A DNA stretch of 16,627 bases, from contig CAZZHO010000093.1 in assembly GCA_964653795.1 (NCBI GenBank), positions 1-16,627 of the forward strand. The letters run 5' to 3'. Under the pieces are notes generated by a model. The model had not been told where the DNA came from. It was given only the letters and a program-made list of their open reading frames with translations, and did not search any database. Positions 1 to 6,124 of the stretch are shown here, piece after piece (within the stretch, counting starts at the first letter, position 1; every line of letters starts with the position of its first letter). Both the position numbers and the translations under genes were made by a program. The DNA comes from JAWPMT01 sp964653795 (GTDB lineage: Bacteria; Bacteroidota; Bacteroidia; Cytophagales; Cyclobacteriaceae).

Positions 1-49
1 CGACCTACAGCTTGGAAGGCTGTCGCTCTACCAACTGAGCTACACCCGC
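1..49 (-). tRNA. tRNA-Gly (anticodon TCC), 3' part cut off by the window edge
   Basis: Read on the minus strand, the gene starts with GCGGGTG, followed by a D-arm (GCTC AGTTGGTA GAGC), and an anticodon stem ACAGC/GCTGT closing the loop CTTCCAA. The anticodon is TCC, which reads GGA glycine codons. The variable loop begins with AGGTCG and then the window ends, so the T-arm and the 3' acceptor strand are missing. It lies 23 bp downstream of tRNA-Tyr on the same strand and is almost certainly processed from the same transcript. The Tyr-Gly(UCC) order is the order of the E. coli thrU-tyrU-glyT-thrT-tufB cluster. Confidence 0.95.
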
Positions 50-72
50 TTGTTACATATAATGAAAGAATG

Positions 73-155
73 TGGGGGGAGCAGGATTCGAACCTACGAA
101 GACATAAGTCAGCAGATTTACAGTCTGCCCCAGTTGGCCGCTTTGGTATCCCCCC
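73..155 (-). tRNA. tRNA-Tyr (anticodon GTA), complete
   Basis: On the minus strand a 7-bp acceptor stem GGGGGGA/TCCCCCC closes a class II tRNA of 83 nt with discriminator base A. The anticodon stem GCAGA/TCTGC closes the loop CTGTAAA, giving anticodon GTA for tyrosine. A long variable arm follows, as expected for tRNA-Tyr, then the T-arm GTAGG-TTCGAAT-CCTGC. The CCA end is not encoded in full (CA follows the discriminator only by chance). A consensus promoter lies about 40-70 bp upstream. Confidence 0.97.
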
Positions 156-193
156 GGATCAAAGAACCACTTTCTCTTTTCGAAAAAGGAATG

Positions 194-224
194 CAAAATT
201 ATATGTATTTTTATTTTAATCAAA
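194..224 (-). promoter_or_regulatory. Promoter of the tRNA-Tyr/tRNA-Gly transcript
   Basis: On the minus strand a -33 box TTTG (224 to 221) is followed after 19 bp by TAATTTTG (201 to 194), a perfect match to the Bacteroidota housekeeping consensus TTTG-N19-21-TAnnTTTG. The spacer is AT-rich. Transcription should start near 186-188, giving a leader of about 30 nt before tRNA-Tyr. This is the best promoter in the window and supports the taxonomic assignment. Confidence 0.85.
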
Positions 225-432
225 CTTTCCTTCATCTTCAGAAAAAAAATCCCTGAACTCTGCTGATGAGCCAATCAATTAATTGAGAATCTGGCTTTGG
301 AATAACCCCTTCACCGACACAATCAAGTGTCGAAAGCGACACACCCGCCTAGCGCCGGTGTAGTCGCAAGGCCTCAGTGTCGGGGCGTCACTAACATCTC
401 AGGAAATTAGACCAGATAGTAGGGTTAATTGA
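225..432. other. Upstream part of the divergent tRNA/pyrH intergenic region
   Basis: No convincing gene lies between the tRNA promoter and the pyrH promoter. The stretch holds a run of eight A (242-249; T-run on the minus strand), and a GC-rich block at 312-387 with several alternative stems (listed separately). Open frames here lack family features and overlap the tRNAs or pyrH on the opposite strand. The remaining bases show nothing I recognise. Confidence 0.6.
314..383. repeat. GC-rich inverted-repeat cluster with alternative hairpins
   Basis: The hexamer CGACAC occurs at 315-320 and 337-342, and its complement GTGTCG at 327-332 and 377-382, in the order forward, inverted, forward, inverted. 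This allows competing stems: 315-320 with 327-332, 327-332 with 337-342 (loop AAAG), or CCGACAC 314-320 with GTGTCGG 377-383 as an outer stem. A further hairpin pairs CGAC-ACACC (337-345) with GGTGT-GTCG (357-366) around a CGC/GCG core. The block is clearly richer in G+C than its flanks. It could be a structured RNA, a REP-like element or a regulatory site; no poly-T terminator tail follows on the plus strand. Confidence 0.6.
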
Positions 433-440
433 TATATTTG
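433..440 (+). promoter_or_regulatory. Candidate -7 box of the pyrH-frr promoter
   Basis: TATATTTG matches the Bacteroidota -7 consensus TAnnTTTG exactly and lies 18 bp before the chosen pyrH start. No good TTTG -33 box sits at 19-21 bp; the nearest partial match is TTAG at 407-410. If it is used, transcription would start around 446-448 and the leader would be only about 12 nt, so the structured block at 314-383 would not be in the pyrH mRNA. A 12-bp perfect palindrome (437-448) overlaps the box and the expected start point. Confidence 0.45.
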
Positions 441-458
441 CCGGCAAACCAAGCCCCT

Positions 459-1163
459 ATGAAGTATAAACGCATTCTTTTGAAACTTAGTGGTGAAGCC
501 TTGATGGGCGAGCAACAGTATGGCATTGATGCTAATATGCTCGATCAGTATGCCAAGGAAATCAAGAAAGTGCATGATAAAGGTCTTGAAATAGCCATTG
601 TAATAGGGGGCGGTAACATATTCAGAGGTGTGCAAGCGGAAAGTGCCGGAATTGACCGGGTACAGGGTGACTACATGGGAATGTTGGCTACAGTTATCAA
701 CGCTATGGCTTTGCAAGGTTCTCTGGAAAAGAATGGCATGTATACCCGACTGATGAGTGGACTTGAAATGGAAAAAGTTTGTGAGCCATTTATTCGAAGG
801 AGAGCCATAAGACATTTGGAGAAAGGCCGAATTGTGATATTCGGAGCCGGCTTGGGTAATCCTTATTTTACTACCGACTCTACAGCCAGTCTACGTGCAA
901 TAGAGATCGAAGCGCAGGTGGTTCTGAAAGGAACAAGGGTAGATGGTGTTTACACCTCTGATCCGGAAAAGGATCCAAATGCTACAAAATATTCAAAAAT
1001 ATCATTTCAAGAAGTATACGAGAAGGGCTTGAGCGTGATGGATATGACGGCTTTCACGTTATGCCAGGAAAATGACCTCCCTATAATTGTGTTTGACATG
1101 AATAAGGATGGTAATCTTGAGAGGACGGTACTTGGAGAAGAAGTGGGCACATTAATACAATAA
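459..1163 (+). CDS. pyrH: UMP kinase (uridylate kinase)
   Basis: PyrH phosphorylates UMP to UDP with ATP in the cytoplasm, the step that feeds pyrimidines to RNA, DNA and sugar nucleotides. The 234-residue product has the usual bacterial length and belongs to the amino-acid kinase fold, not the eukaryotic UMP/CMP kinase fold. Visible family signatures are KYKRILLKLSGEAL at the N-terminus (phosphate binding), the glycine-rich IVIGGGNIFRG, the DYMGMLATVINAMAL segment, FGAGLGNPYFTTDS, and VLKGTRVDGVYTSDP near the C-terminal third. I chose the ATG at 459 because the protein then begins MKYKRILLKLSG like its orthologues; an upstream in-frame TTG at 429 would add ten residues and would precede the likely transcription start. 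frr follows after 2 bp, so the two are co-transcribed. Confidence 0.97.
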   Translation: MKYKRILLKLSGEALMGEQQYGIDANMLDQYAKEIKKVHDKGLEIAIVIGGGNIFRGVQAESAGIDRVQGDYMGMLATVINAMALQGSLEKNGMYTRLMSGLEMEKVCEPFIRRRAIRHLEKGRIVIFGAGLGNPYFTTDSTASLRAIEIEAQVVLKGTRVDGVYTSDPEKDPNATKYSKISFQEVYEKGLSVMDMTAFTLCQENDLPIIVFDMNKDGNLERTVLGEEVGTLIQ

Positions 1164-1165
1164 GA

Positions 1166-1726
1166 ATGGAAGAGTTAGAATTTCACTTAGAGCACGCGAA
1201 GGAGACTATGGACAAGACGGTCTCTCATACAGCCTCAGAATTAGGGAAGATAAGAGCAGGAAAGGCCAGCCCCAGTATGCTCGATGGGTTGATGGTGGAT
1301 TATTATGGAACTCCCACTCCTGTAAATCAAGTAGCTGCCGTCAATACTCCCGACGCTAGAAGTATTACCATAAAGCCTTGGGAAAAGGCTATGATTGGAG
1401 AAATCGAAAAAGCAATAATTAACAGTGATTTGGGTTTGAATCCTCAAAATGATGGAGAGCTCATCCGAATTAACGTGCCACCTTTAACTGAGGAAAGAAG
1501 AAAATCGCTAGTAAAGCAGGCTAAAGCTGAGGCTGAAAACGGTAAGATCAGTATTAGAAACATCCGAAAGGATACCAACGATGCTCTCAAGAAACTCTTG
1601 AAAGAGGGCGTATCTGAGGATATGGTAAAATCAGCCGAAGAGGATGTTCAGAAAATAACCAACTCGCACGTGGCCAAGATTGATGAAATCCTAGCTACTA
1701 AGGAAGTTGATATAATGACTATCTAG
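1166..1726 (+). CDS. frr: Ribosome recycling factor
   Basis: RRF works with EF-G to split the post-termination ribosome from mRNA. The product is 186 residues, the standard size, and is recognisable throughout: an N-terminal helix, SELGKIRAGKASPSMLDGL (family hallmark RxGRASPxxLD-like), VDYYGTPTPVNQVAAVNTPDAR, ITIKPWEK, and the C-terminal helices including RIN-PPLTEERRK and RKDTNDALKKL. The ATG follows the pyrH stop by 2 bp, a pairing conserved in many bacteria. Its stop codon TAG (1724-1726) lies in the palindrome CTAG, which also encodes the stop of the convergent FISUMP gene, so the two genes overlap by 4 bp and leave no room for a terminator between them. Confidence 0.97.
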   Translation: MEELEFHLEHAKETMDKTVSHTASELGKIRAGKASPSMLDGLMVDYYGTPTPVNQVAAVNTPDARSITIKPWEKAMIGEIEKAIINSDLGLNPQNDGELIRINVPPLTEERRKSLVKQAKAEAENGKISIRNIRKDTNDALKKLLKEGVSEDMVKSAEEDVQKITNSHVAKIDEILATKEVDIMTI

Positions 1727-2337
1727 TCTGCGTGGAATTTTACGCATCGGCTACTTAGCCTGTGGTAGTTTCCAATTACTTCGTGGTAAATCTCCCCGGT
1801 CCCTTTTTCCAGGGTAATGATTCCGGCGGATTCGGAACCCTTTAGTTCTGAGTCCCACCAGTTGCCACTTATGGTGATATCCATAAATCTATGACCCGGT
1901 TCCCCAAAGCCTCCCAAGAGCATGTGCATATTGCTCCCTCCACCTTCAATCAAGACTTTGCCAGCTTCATGTCTTCCTCCAAAATGGTCGAACAAATTAT
2001 TCCATTCTGTTATGGTCGGTAAGTGCCATCCTTCGGGACATGCAGCTACTGCTTCCTTGTAGTTATATAGTCTACCGAACTTATCGCAATAAGCCTGCTC
2101 ATCAGTGTAACAATATGACCCCTTGACTGGGTAATTCATATTTTCTGCCAGCCAGGTACGTGATACCTTCACTCCTGGCTCTGTTTCACGATGAAAAGTG
2201 ATGGTTTTGTAGGTTTGACCATCTCGAGGATCTGTGAAAGTGCCGTCGCTGAATTCGTATTCCTGCTCTTGAGCCATGAGCTCATTCCCAGCTAGAACTA
2301 CCAACAACAATAAGGAAGAGTATATCACCGACTTCAT
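1723..2337 (-). CDS. Exported FISUMP-domain protein
   Basis: The 204-residue product starts with a signal peptide (MKSVIYSSLLLLVVLAG..., predicted cleavage near ELMAQ at residue 22) and then shows the layout of the Fibrobacter succinogenes major paralogous domain: TFTDPRDGQTYKTI, WLAENMNYP, a CYTDEQAYCDKFGRLYNY segment, ACPEGWHLPTITEWNNL, WWDSE, and a terminal SSRCVKF. These domains are common in exported proteins of Bacteroidota and Fibrobacteres; their molecular role is not established. The start at 2337 is preferred over an in-frame ATG at 2358 because it puts the Lys directly before the hydrophobic core. It lies 48 bp downstream of nadD and is probably the last gene of the sigma-factor operon. 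Four Cys residues in the mature part could form disulfides. Confidence 0.8.
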   Translation of the reverse strand: MKSVIYSSLLLLVVLAGNELMAQEQEYEFSDGTFTDPRDGQTYKTITFHRETEPGVKVSRTWLAENMNYPVKGSYCYTDEQAYCDKFGRLYNYKEAVAACPEGWHLPTITEWNNLFDHFGGRHEAGKVLIEGGGSNMHMLLGGFGEPGHRFMDITISGNWWDSELKGSESAGIITLEKGTGEIYHEVIGNYHRLSSRCVKFHAD

Positions 2338-2385
2338 ATCCACGAAATTTGAGCGCAAAGCTATGAAAAGTATCGATTTGTAAAA

Positions 2386-2955
2386 TTACAAGTAGAGTTT
2401 TCTGGATTGTAGAATCTGTAAAACGGGCTCTGGAACTAAGTATTTAGGACTTTTGCCTTTCTTCAGAAGGTTACGTATCTGAGTAGCGGAAATATCCATC
2501 TGTGGTGCCTCTATACATTGAATATTAACATGATCAAGCGCCAGATTCTCACTATTTGGTCTGGGATAAACAATCAAGCCATACTCCTCCAAAATCAATT
2601 TATAGTTTTTCCAGCGCGTAAAAGACTCTAGGTTATCACCACCAATTACCACTTTGAAACTATGTTGTGGGAATTTTTCAGAAAGCACCGCTAATGTATG
2701 AGCTGTATAACTGGGCTTTGGTAGACTAAATTCAATATCACTTACTTGCAAATGGTAATCATCATGGATCGCTGCTCGGACCATATCAATTCGATCGAAT
2801 TCTGAAGCGAGATTCTTACTCTTCTTAAATGGATTTTGAGGAGAAACCACAAACCAAACTTGATCTGCTGGGGAAAGTTGATAGACAAGGTTGGCTATTA
2901 TGAGATGACCTATATGGACAGGATTGAAGGAACCAAAAAATAGGCCGACATTCAT
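2386..2955 (-). CDS. nadD: Nicotinate-nucleotide adenylyltransferase
   Basis: NadD joins nicotinate mononucleotide and ATP to form deamido-NAD, an essential step of NAD synthesis. The 189-residue protein is a nucleotidyltransferase of the HIGH superfamily: GSFNPVHIGHL at residues 8-18 is the GxFxPxHxGH nucleotide-binding motif, and ISATQIRNLLKKG near residue 155 is the second ATP-binding motif (SxTxIR). FKVVIGGDNLESFTRWKNY matches the conserved central strand with the substrate-contacting Asp and Trp. The ATG overlaps the end of gmk by 4 bp, so translation is probably coupled. Confidence 0.95.
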   Translation of the reverse strand: MNVGLFFGSFNPVHIGHLIIANLVYQLSPADQVWFVVSPQNPFKKSKNLASEFDRIDMVRAAIHDDYHLQVSDIEFSLPKPSYTAHTLAVLSEKFPQHSFKVVIGGDNLESFTRWKNYKLILEEYGLIVYPRPNSENLALDHVNIQCIEAPQMDISATQIRNLLKKGKSPKYLVPEPVLQILQSRKLYL

Positions 2956-3521
2956 GAAGCTAAAAAGTCCTTGGTCATTTTGCGCGCTGCAATAAAGGCT
3001 TCTTCCTTAATATCATTCACGAGCACCCTATCGAATTTACTCTCAAACTTCATTTCTTCTGCTGCCTTTTGCACTCTGCGCTCTAGCATATCATCCGTCT
3101 CAGACTTTCGTCTTTCTAGCCTCTCCCTTAAAGTGGATACATCCGAGACTTTAACAAAAACCGAGAGTGCCCTATCTTCAAGAAAATTCTTGAGGTTAAT
3201 CCCACCTTCTACATCTACATCGAAAATCACGTGCTTTCCGGCATCCCATACTCGCTGCACTTCCTCTTTCAGTGTTCCGTAGAATAGCCCTTCGTACACT
3301 TGTTCCCACTCAATAAACTCCTGATTCTCGATTTTAGATTTAAACGATTCTAAGGAAAGGAAGTAATAATCGATACCATGAACTTCTTCCTTACGTCTTG
3401 TTCTGGTAGTTGCGGAGACGGAAAAATCCAGCACAGGAAATTCATCAATTAGATGTCGGACTATCGTCGTTTTCCCTGCACCAGAGGGAGCCGAAAAAAT
3501 CAGCGCCTTTCCATTATTCAT
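2952..3521 (-). CDS. gmk: Guanylate kinase
   Basis: Gmk phosphorylates GMP and dGMP with ATP. The 189 residues cover the full family length. The P-loop SAPSGAGKTT sits at residues 10-19; the GMP-binding region shows SVSATTRTRRKEEVHGIDYYFLS and FIEWEQVYEGLFYGTL; HVIFDVDVEGGINLK corresponds to the strand with the conserved D-V-x-G; and RLERRKSETDDMLERR is the lid segment with the catalytic arginines. Both ends overlap neighbours by 4 bp (anti-sigma gene upstream, nadD downstream). The C-terminus (KMTKDFLAS) is ordinary. Position inside a sigma-factor operon suggests that its expression follows that regulator. Confidence 0.97.
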   Translation of the reverse strand: MNNGKALIFSAPSGAGKTTIVRHLIDEFPVLDFSVSATTRTRRKEEVHGIDYYFLSLESFKSKIENQEFIEWEQVYEGLFYGTLKEEVQRVWDAGKHVIFDVDVEGGINLKNFLEDRALSVFVKVSDVSTLRERLERRKSETDDMLERRVQKAAEEMKFESKFDRVLVNDIKEEAFIAARKMTKDFLAS

Positions 3522-3778
3522 GCAGGCGAAACTAAGTCTTTTATCTTAGTCTCTATGGCTTGAATTAATTCTTGAGGCACTTCTTTTCTTTCAATTTTCT
3601 GTTTGACCAGTTCTCGAAATTCTTTTTCGACTTCCAGATGCTTTAAGCAAGGTGCGCACTCGTCAATATGGTCATTTATATAAGACTTTTGGCTACTGTT
3701 CGCTTCATCATCTATGAGTAACTGTACAAGACCGAGGAACTTCTCGCAATCTGACTTCTCTTCATTTATCTTTTCCAT
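3518..3778 (-). CDS. Zinc-binding (ZAS-type) anti-sigma factor
   Basis: This 86-residue soluble protein has the ZAS signature H-x3-C-x2-C at His37-Cys41-Cys44 (HIDECAPC), plus an N-terminal Cys11. The positions C11, H37, C41 and C44 coincide with the zinc ligands described for Streptomyces RsrA, the redox-sensitive anti-sigma factor whose disulfide formation releases its sigma factor. No membrane segment is present, so it should act in the cytoplasm. The rest is charged and mostly helical, with a C-terminal helix rich in Glu and Lys. It lies 24 bp downstream of an ECF sigma gene and overlaps gmk by 4 bp. That it binds that sigma factor is inferred from gene order; that it senses redox state is inferred from the ligand pattern. 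Confidence 0.85.
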   Translation of the reverse strand: MEKINEEKSDCEKFLGLVQLLIDDEANSSQKSYINDHIDECAPCLKHLEVEKEFRELVKQKIERKEVPQELIQAIETKIKDLVSPA

Positions 3779-3802
3779 GTGTAGGTGTCTGTTGTCAGTT
3801 CA

Positions 3803-4429
3803 TTAATTATATCCCATACTTAATGCGTAAGTATTCAGCTTCTCCTTTAGAAGGTTTCTAGCTCTGTGTAACCGGGATCTAACTGTACCGATCGGAATAT
3901 CTAAGATCTTTGCCATTTCCTCATATGTGAATCCCTCCAGATCACAAAGGATAATGACCGTTCTAAAGTCTATGGCCAATGAATTGAGTGCATTTGTCAC
4001 TTCATCACCGATCATATCCTTTACTGTATCGATCCTTAAGTCAACCGTTTTGTTATTATCAGCCTCCTCAGAGTTATAGTAGCTTTCTACTTCCTGATAA
4101 TCTACTTTGGAAGGCCCCTTACTTTTCTTCCTAAAGTCGTTGATAAAACTATTTTTCAAAATTCGGTACAACCAGGCCTTAGCATTGGTTCCCTGCTGGA
4201 AACTACTTACGAACCTGTATGCCTTCAAATAGGTATCCTGAACCAAGTCTTTAGCATCGTCCTCATCAAAAGTCAACCGATAGGCAAAATTGTACATCGA
4301 ATCGATGTGAGGCATAAATTCATCACCGAAGATTCTCAGCTTCTCAGATTCGGTATATGTATATTTTCTGCCAATATTTTCTTCCTCCTCCCCATCTATG
4401 AGAGGCCTTGTTGTGTCTATTACTTCCAT
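3803..4429 (-). CDS. ECF-type RNA polymerase sigma factor (SigR/RpoE-like)
   Basis: The 208-residue protein has the two-domain ECF layout. Region 2 spans roughly residues 35-105: FAYRLTFDEDDAKDLVQDTYLKAYRF is region 2.1-2.2 with the core-binding DAxDLxQ motif, and KAWLYRILKNSFINDFRKK is region 2.3-2.4. A polar linker rich in Glu and Asn follows, then region 4 (about 145-200) with LEGFTYEEMAKILDIPIGTVRSRLHRAR, the helix-turn-helix for the -35 element. Residues 1-30 form an acidic extension before region 2. It starts the minus-strand operon and is followed by its likely zinc-binding anti-sigma factor. No signal for a specific target promoter could be shown in the 114-bp upstream region. Confidence 0.93.
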   Translation of the reverse strand: MEVIDTTRPLIDGEEEENIGRKYTYTESEKLRIFGDEFMPHIDSMYNFAYRLTFDEDDAKDLVQDTYLKAYRFVSSFQQGTNAKAWLYRILKNSFINDFRKKSKGPSKVDYQEVESYYNSEEADNNKTVDLRIDTVKDMIGDEVTNALNSLAIDFRTVIILCDLEGFTYEEMAKILDIPIGTVRSRLHRARNLLKEKLNTYALSMGYN

Positions 4430-4477
4430 TACTTAAACTCAAATACATGTCGCTACACAAGTTTTACGAGTCACAAT

Positions 4478-4501
4478 GACTTTAGTTCATTCCTGAAAGT
4501 C
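4478..4501. repeat. Inverted repeat in the sigma/wzi divergent region
   Basis: GACTTT at 4478-4483 and AAAGTC at 4496-4501 form a 6-bp inverted repeat with a 12-nt centre; T4477/G4502 and A4476/T4503 could extend it if transcribed. It lies near the middle of the 114 bp between the sigma gene and the wzi-like gene, where a shared operator would be expected. No consensus TAnnTTTG promoter is present on either strand here. The repeat is short and may be chance. Confidence 0.3.
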
Positions 4502-4543
4502 GTAGTTCTTACATTATCTAATTTTACATTTTGCCTATTTCTG

Positions 4544-6124
4544 ATGAATCAAAAATTCCGGTACTCCCTAATTATACTTCTGTGGGCTTTGACACTCGTC
4601 GATACCTATGCTCAGAGCGACACACTACAGGCCAAAATCGAAACAAAATTTGCTTTCACACCTTCTGAAGGCCTACCCCACTGGCTGGCATTCAATCACT
4701 ATGGTTTTTTTCAAACAGGCGAGAGCGGCGGCTATGTCCGAGGCGAAGTAAAAAAGAGGCTATTATCTAAAAAGTCATTCTTCATAGACGGTGAAATTGA
4801 CTTTCTAGGTGCTACCCACGATTTAATTCTGCATGAAGCTTATGTAAATGTTGGTTGGGATGTCTTTACCTTAAAAATGGGAATGAATGAAGTCAACAAC
4901 AGTAATTTTCCTGATGACCTCAGTACCGGCAGTCTTTTCCTCAGCATCAATGCTCCAACCATACCTCAAGTCTCTCTCGGCATTTTTGAGTATACTGACA
5001 TCCCTTGGACCAAAGGTTATTTGCAAATAAAAGGAGCTCTATCCCAGGGAATTCTAGAAAAAGACAGAGCCGTTGAAAGGCCACTATATCACGAAAAATG
5101 GGGGTATCTAAGGACACAAAAATTACCCATAGATATCCACTTTGGGTTTGCCAATATGGCATTATTTGGAGGTGAGCTAAACGGTGTAAGACAATCCACA
5201 GATTATTTCGAAGTATTTCTTGGACAAGCTTCAACCACATCCAATGTAAACGGTGATGCTGTAAATGCGGCCGGTGCTCATTATGGCATTTTCGACTATG
5301 GCATTGGATGGGAGGGAGAGGATATAAGCATTACTTCCTACTATCAGCAACCGTGGGAGGATGGTACCAGTCTTAAGGACTTCTCTGCTGGAAATAAAGA
5401 TTTTCTACTAGGTATAAAGTTCCGTTTCAAAAACCAGCAGTGGATACAAGAGATACTCTATGAAAACCTGAATAGTACTCATCAGAGCGGGGAAGGTCTA
5501 CCAGACCCATTCATCAACGGAATTGGGTACAGTGAAATTGACCTAAGAGCCATCCCAGATTATGATCAATTTTTATTTGATGAGCTAGGGATATCTACAA
5601 ATGACATCACCTTCGATGAGTTCGTCGATATTATCAGGTTTGAAACGAATTTTGATCTCAAGTTTGGCGGCAGAGATAGCTATTATGTTAACCGTGGTTA
5701 TCCAGATGGAAACACACATAGAGGTTTTGTTACAGGAAACTCATTGTTCCTGACCGGTGATAGACTTTTTGAATTGACAGGATACAGAGCTTTTGATGCT
5801 AGTTCGGTTGTAAATAACAGGATTAGAGCCCAGCACTTTGGGGTAAAAGGAAATATAGTGCCATGGGATATTGATTACAGGCTTTTGCTAACCTTTACCT
5901 TGAACTACGGCACTTACGCAGGTAAGTATGGAGGAAACATCAACAGCTGGAATATTGACAGAAATTATTTCTTCCGAGATGGAGTAAACGCAGACTATCT
6001 CTTTGTTGAGCTGAGCAAGGAATTGGAGAAAATACCAATACAAATAGACCTTGCTATGGCTTATGACCAACGAGGTTTCGGACAAGTCTTTGGTTCCAGA
6101 ATTGGACTGCAATACATCTTCTAA
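4544..6124 (+). CDS. Capsule assembly Wzi-family outer-membrane protein
   Basis: The 526-residue product begins with a signal peptide (residues 1-24, ending DTYAQ) and continues as a beta-rich chain with alternating aromatic residues and ends in YIF, the terminal Phe typical of outer-membrane barrels inserted by BamA. The region IPWTKGYLQIKGALSQGIL followed by the HEKW/RT segment fits the Wzi capsule-assembly family of Bacteroidota, in which Wzi anchors capsular polysaccharide at the cell surface. The ATG at 4544 is chosen because it is directly followed by the signal peptide; the frame stays open upstream into the sigma gene without homology. A GT4 glycosyltransferase begins on the next base after its stop. 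Assignment to the Wzi family is from pattern memory, less certain than the barrel prediction. Confidence 0.75.
   Translation: MNQKFRYSLIILLWALTLVDTYAQSDTLQAKIETKFAFTPSEGLPHWLAFNHYGFFQTGESGGYVRGEVKKRLLSKKSFFIDGEIDFLGATHDLILHEAYVNVGWDVFTLKMGMNEVNNSNFPDDLSTGSLFLSINAPTIPQVSLGIFEYTDIPWTKGYLQIKGALSQGILEKDRAVERPLYHEKWGYLRTQKLPIDIHFGFANMALFGGELNGVRQSTDYFEVFLGQASTTSNVNGDAVNAAGAHYGIFDYGIGWEGEDISITSYYQQPWEDGTSLKDFSAGNKDFLLGIKFRFKNQQWIQEILYENLNSTHQSGEGLPDPFINGIGYSEIDLRAIPDYDQFLFDELGISTNDITFDEFVDIIRFETNFDLKFGGRDSYYVNRGYPDGNTHRGFVTGNSLFLTGDRLFELTGYRAFDASSVVNNRIRAQHFGVKGNIVPWDIDYRLLLTFTLNYGTYAGKYGGNINSWNIDRNYFFRDGVNADYLFVELSKELEKIPIQIDLAMAYDQRGFGQVFGSRIGLQYIF

Noticed and set aside
242..249. Run of eight A (T-run on the minus strand) that could end a minus-strand small RNA starting in the structured block
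   Set aside because: No stable hairpin lies directly before the T-run on that strand, and no promoter for such an RNA was found.
312..387. Integron attC-like site or intrinsic terminator
   Set aside because: The core site consensus of attC is not present, and no T-run follows the hairpins on the plus strand.
429..458. Ten-residue N-terminal extension of PyrH from a TTG start
   Set aside because: It has no family match and would start upstream of the expected transcription start; ATG 459 gives the typical N-terminus.
4440..4447. TGTATTTG on the minus strand as the -7 box of the sigma gene
   Set aside because: One mismatch to TAnnTTTG, no -33 box, and it would place the transcription start only a few bases before the ATG.
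4466..4493. GGAAT ... CGT on the minus strand as a SigR-type autoregulatory promoter (GGAAT-N18-GTT)
   Set aside because: The spacing is about 20 and the second element does not match GTT, so the consensus is not met.
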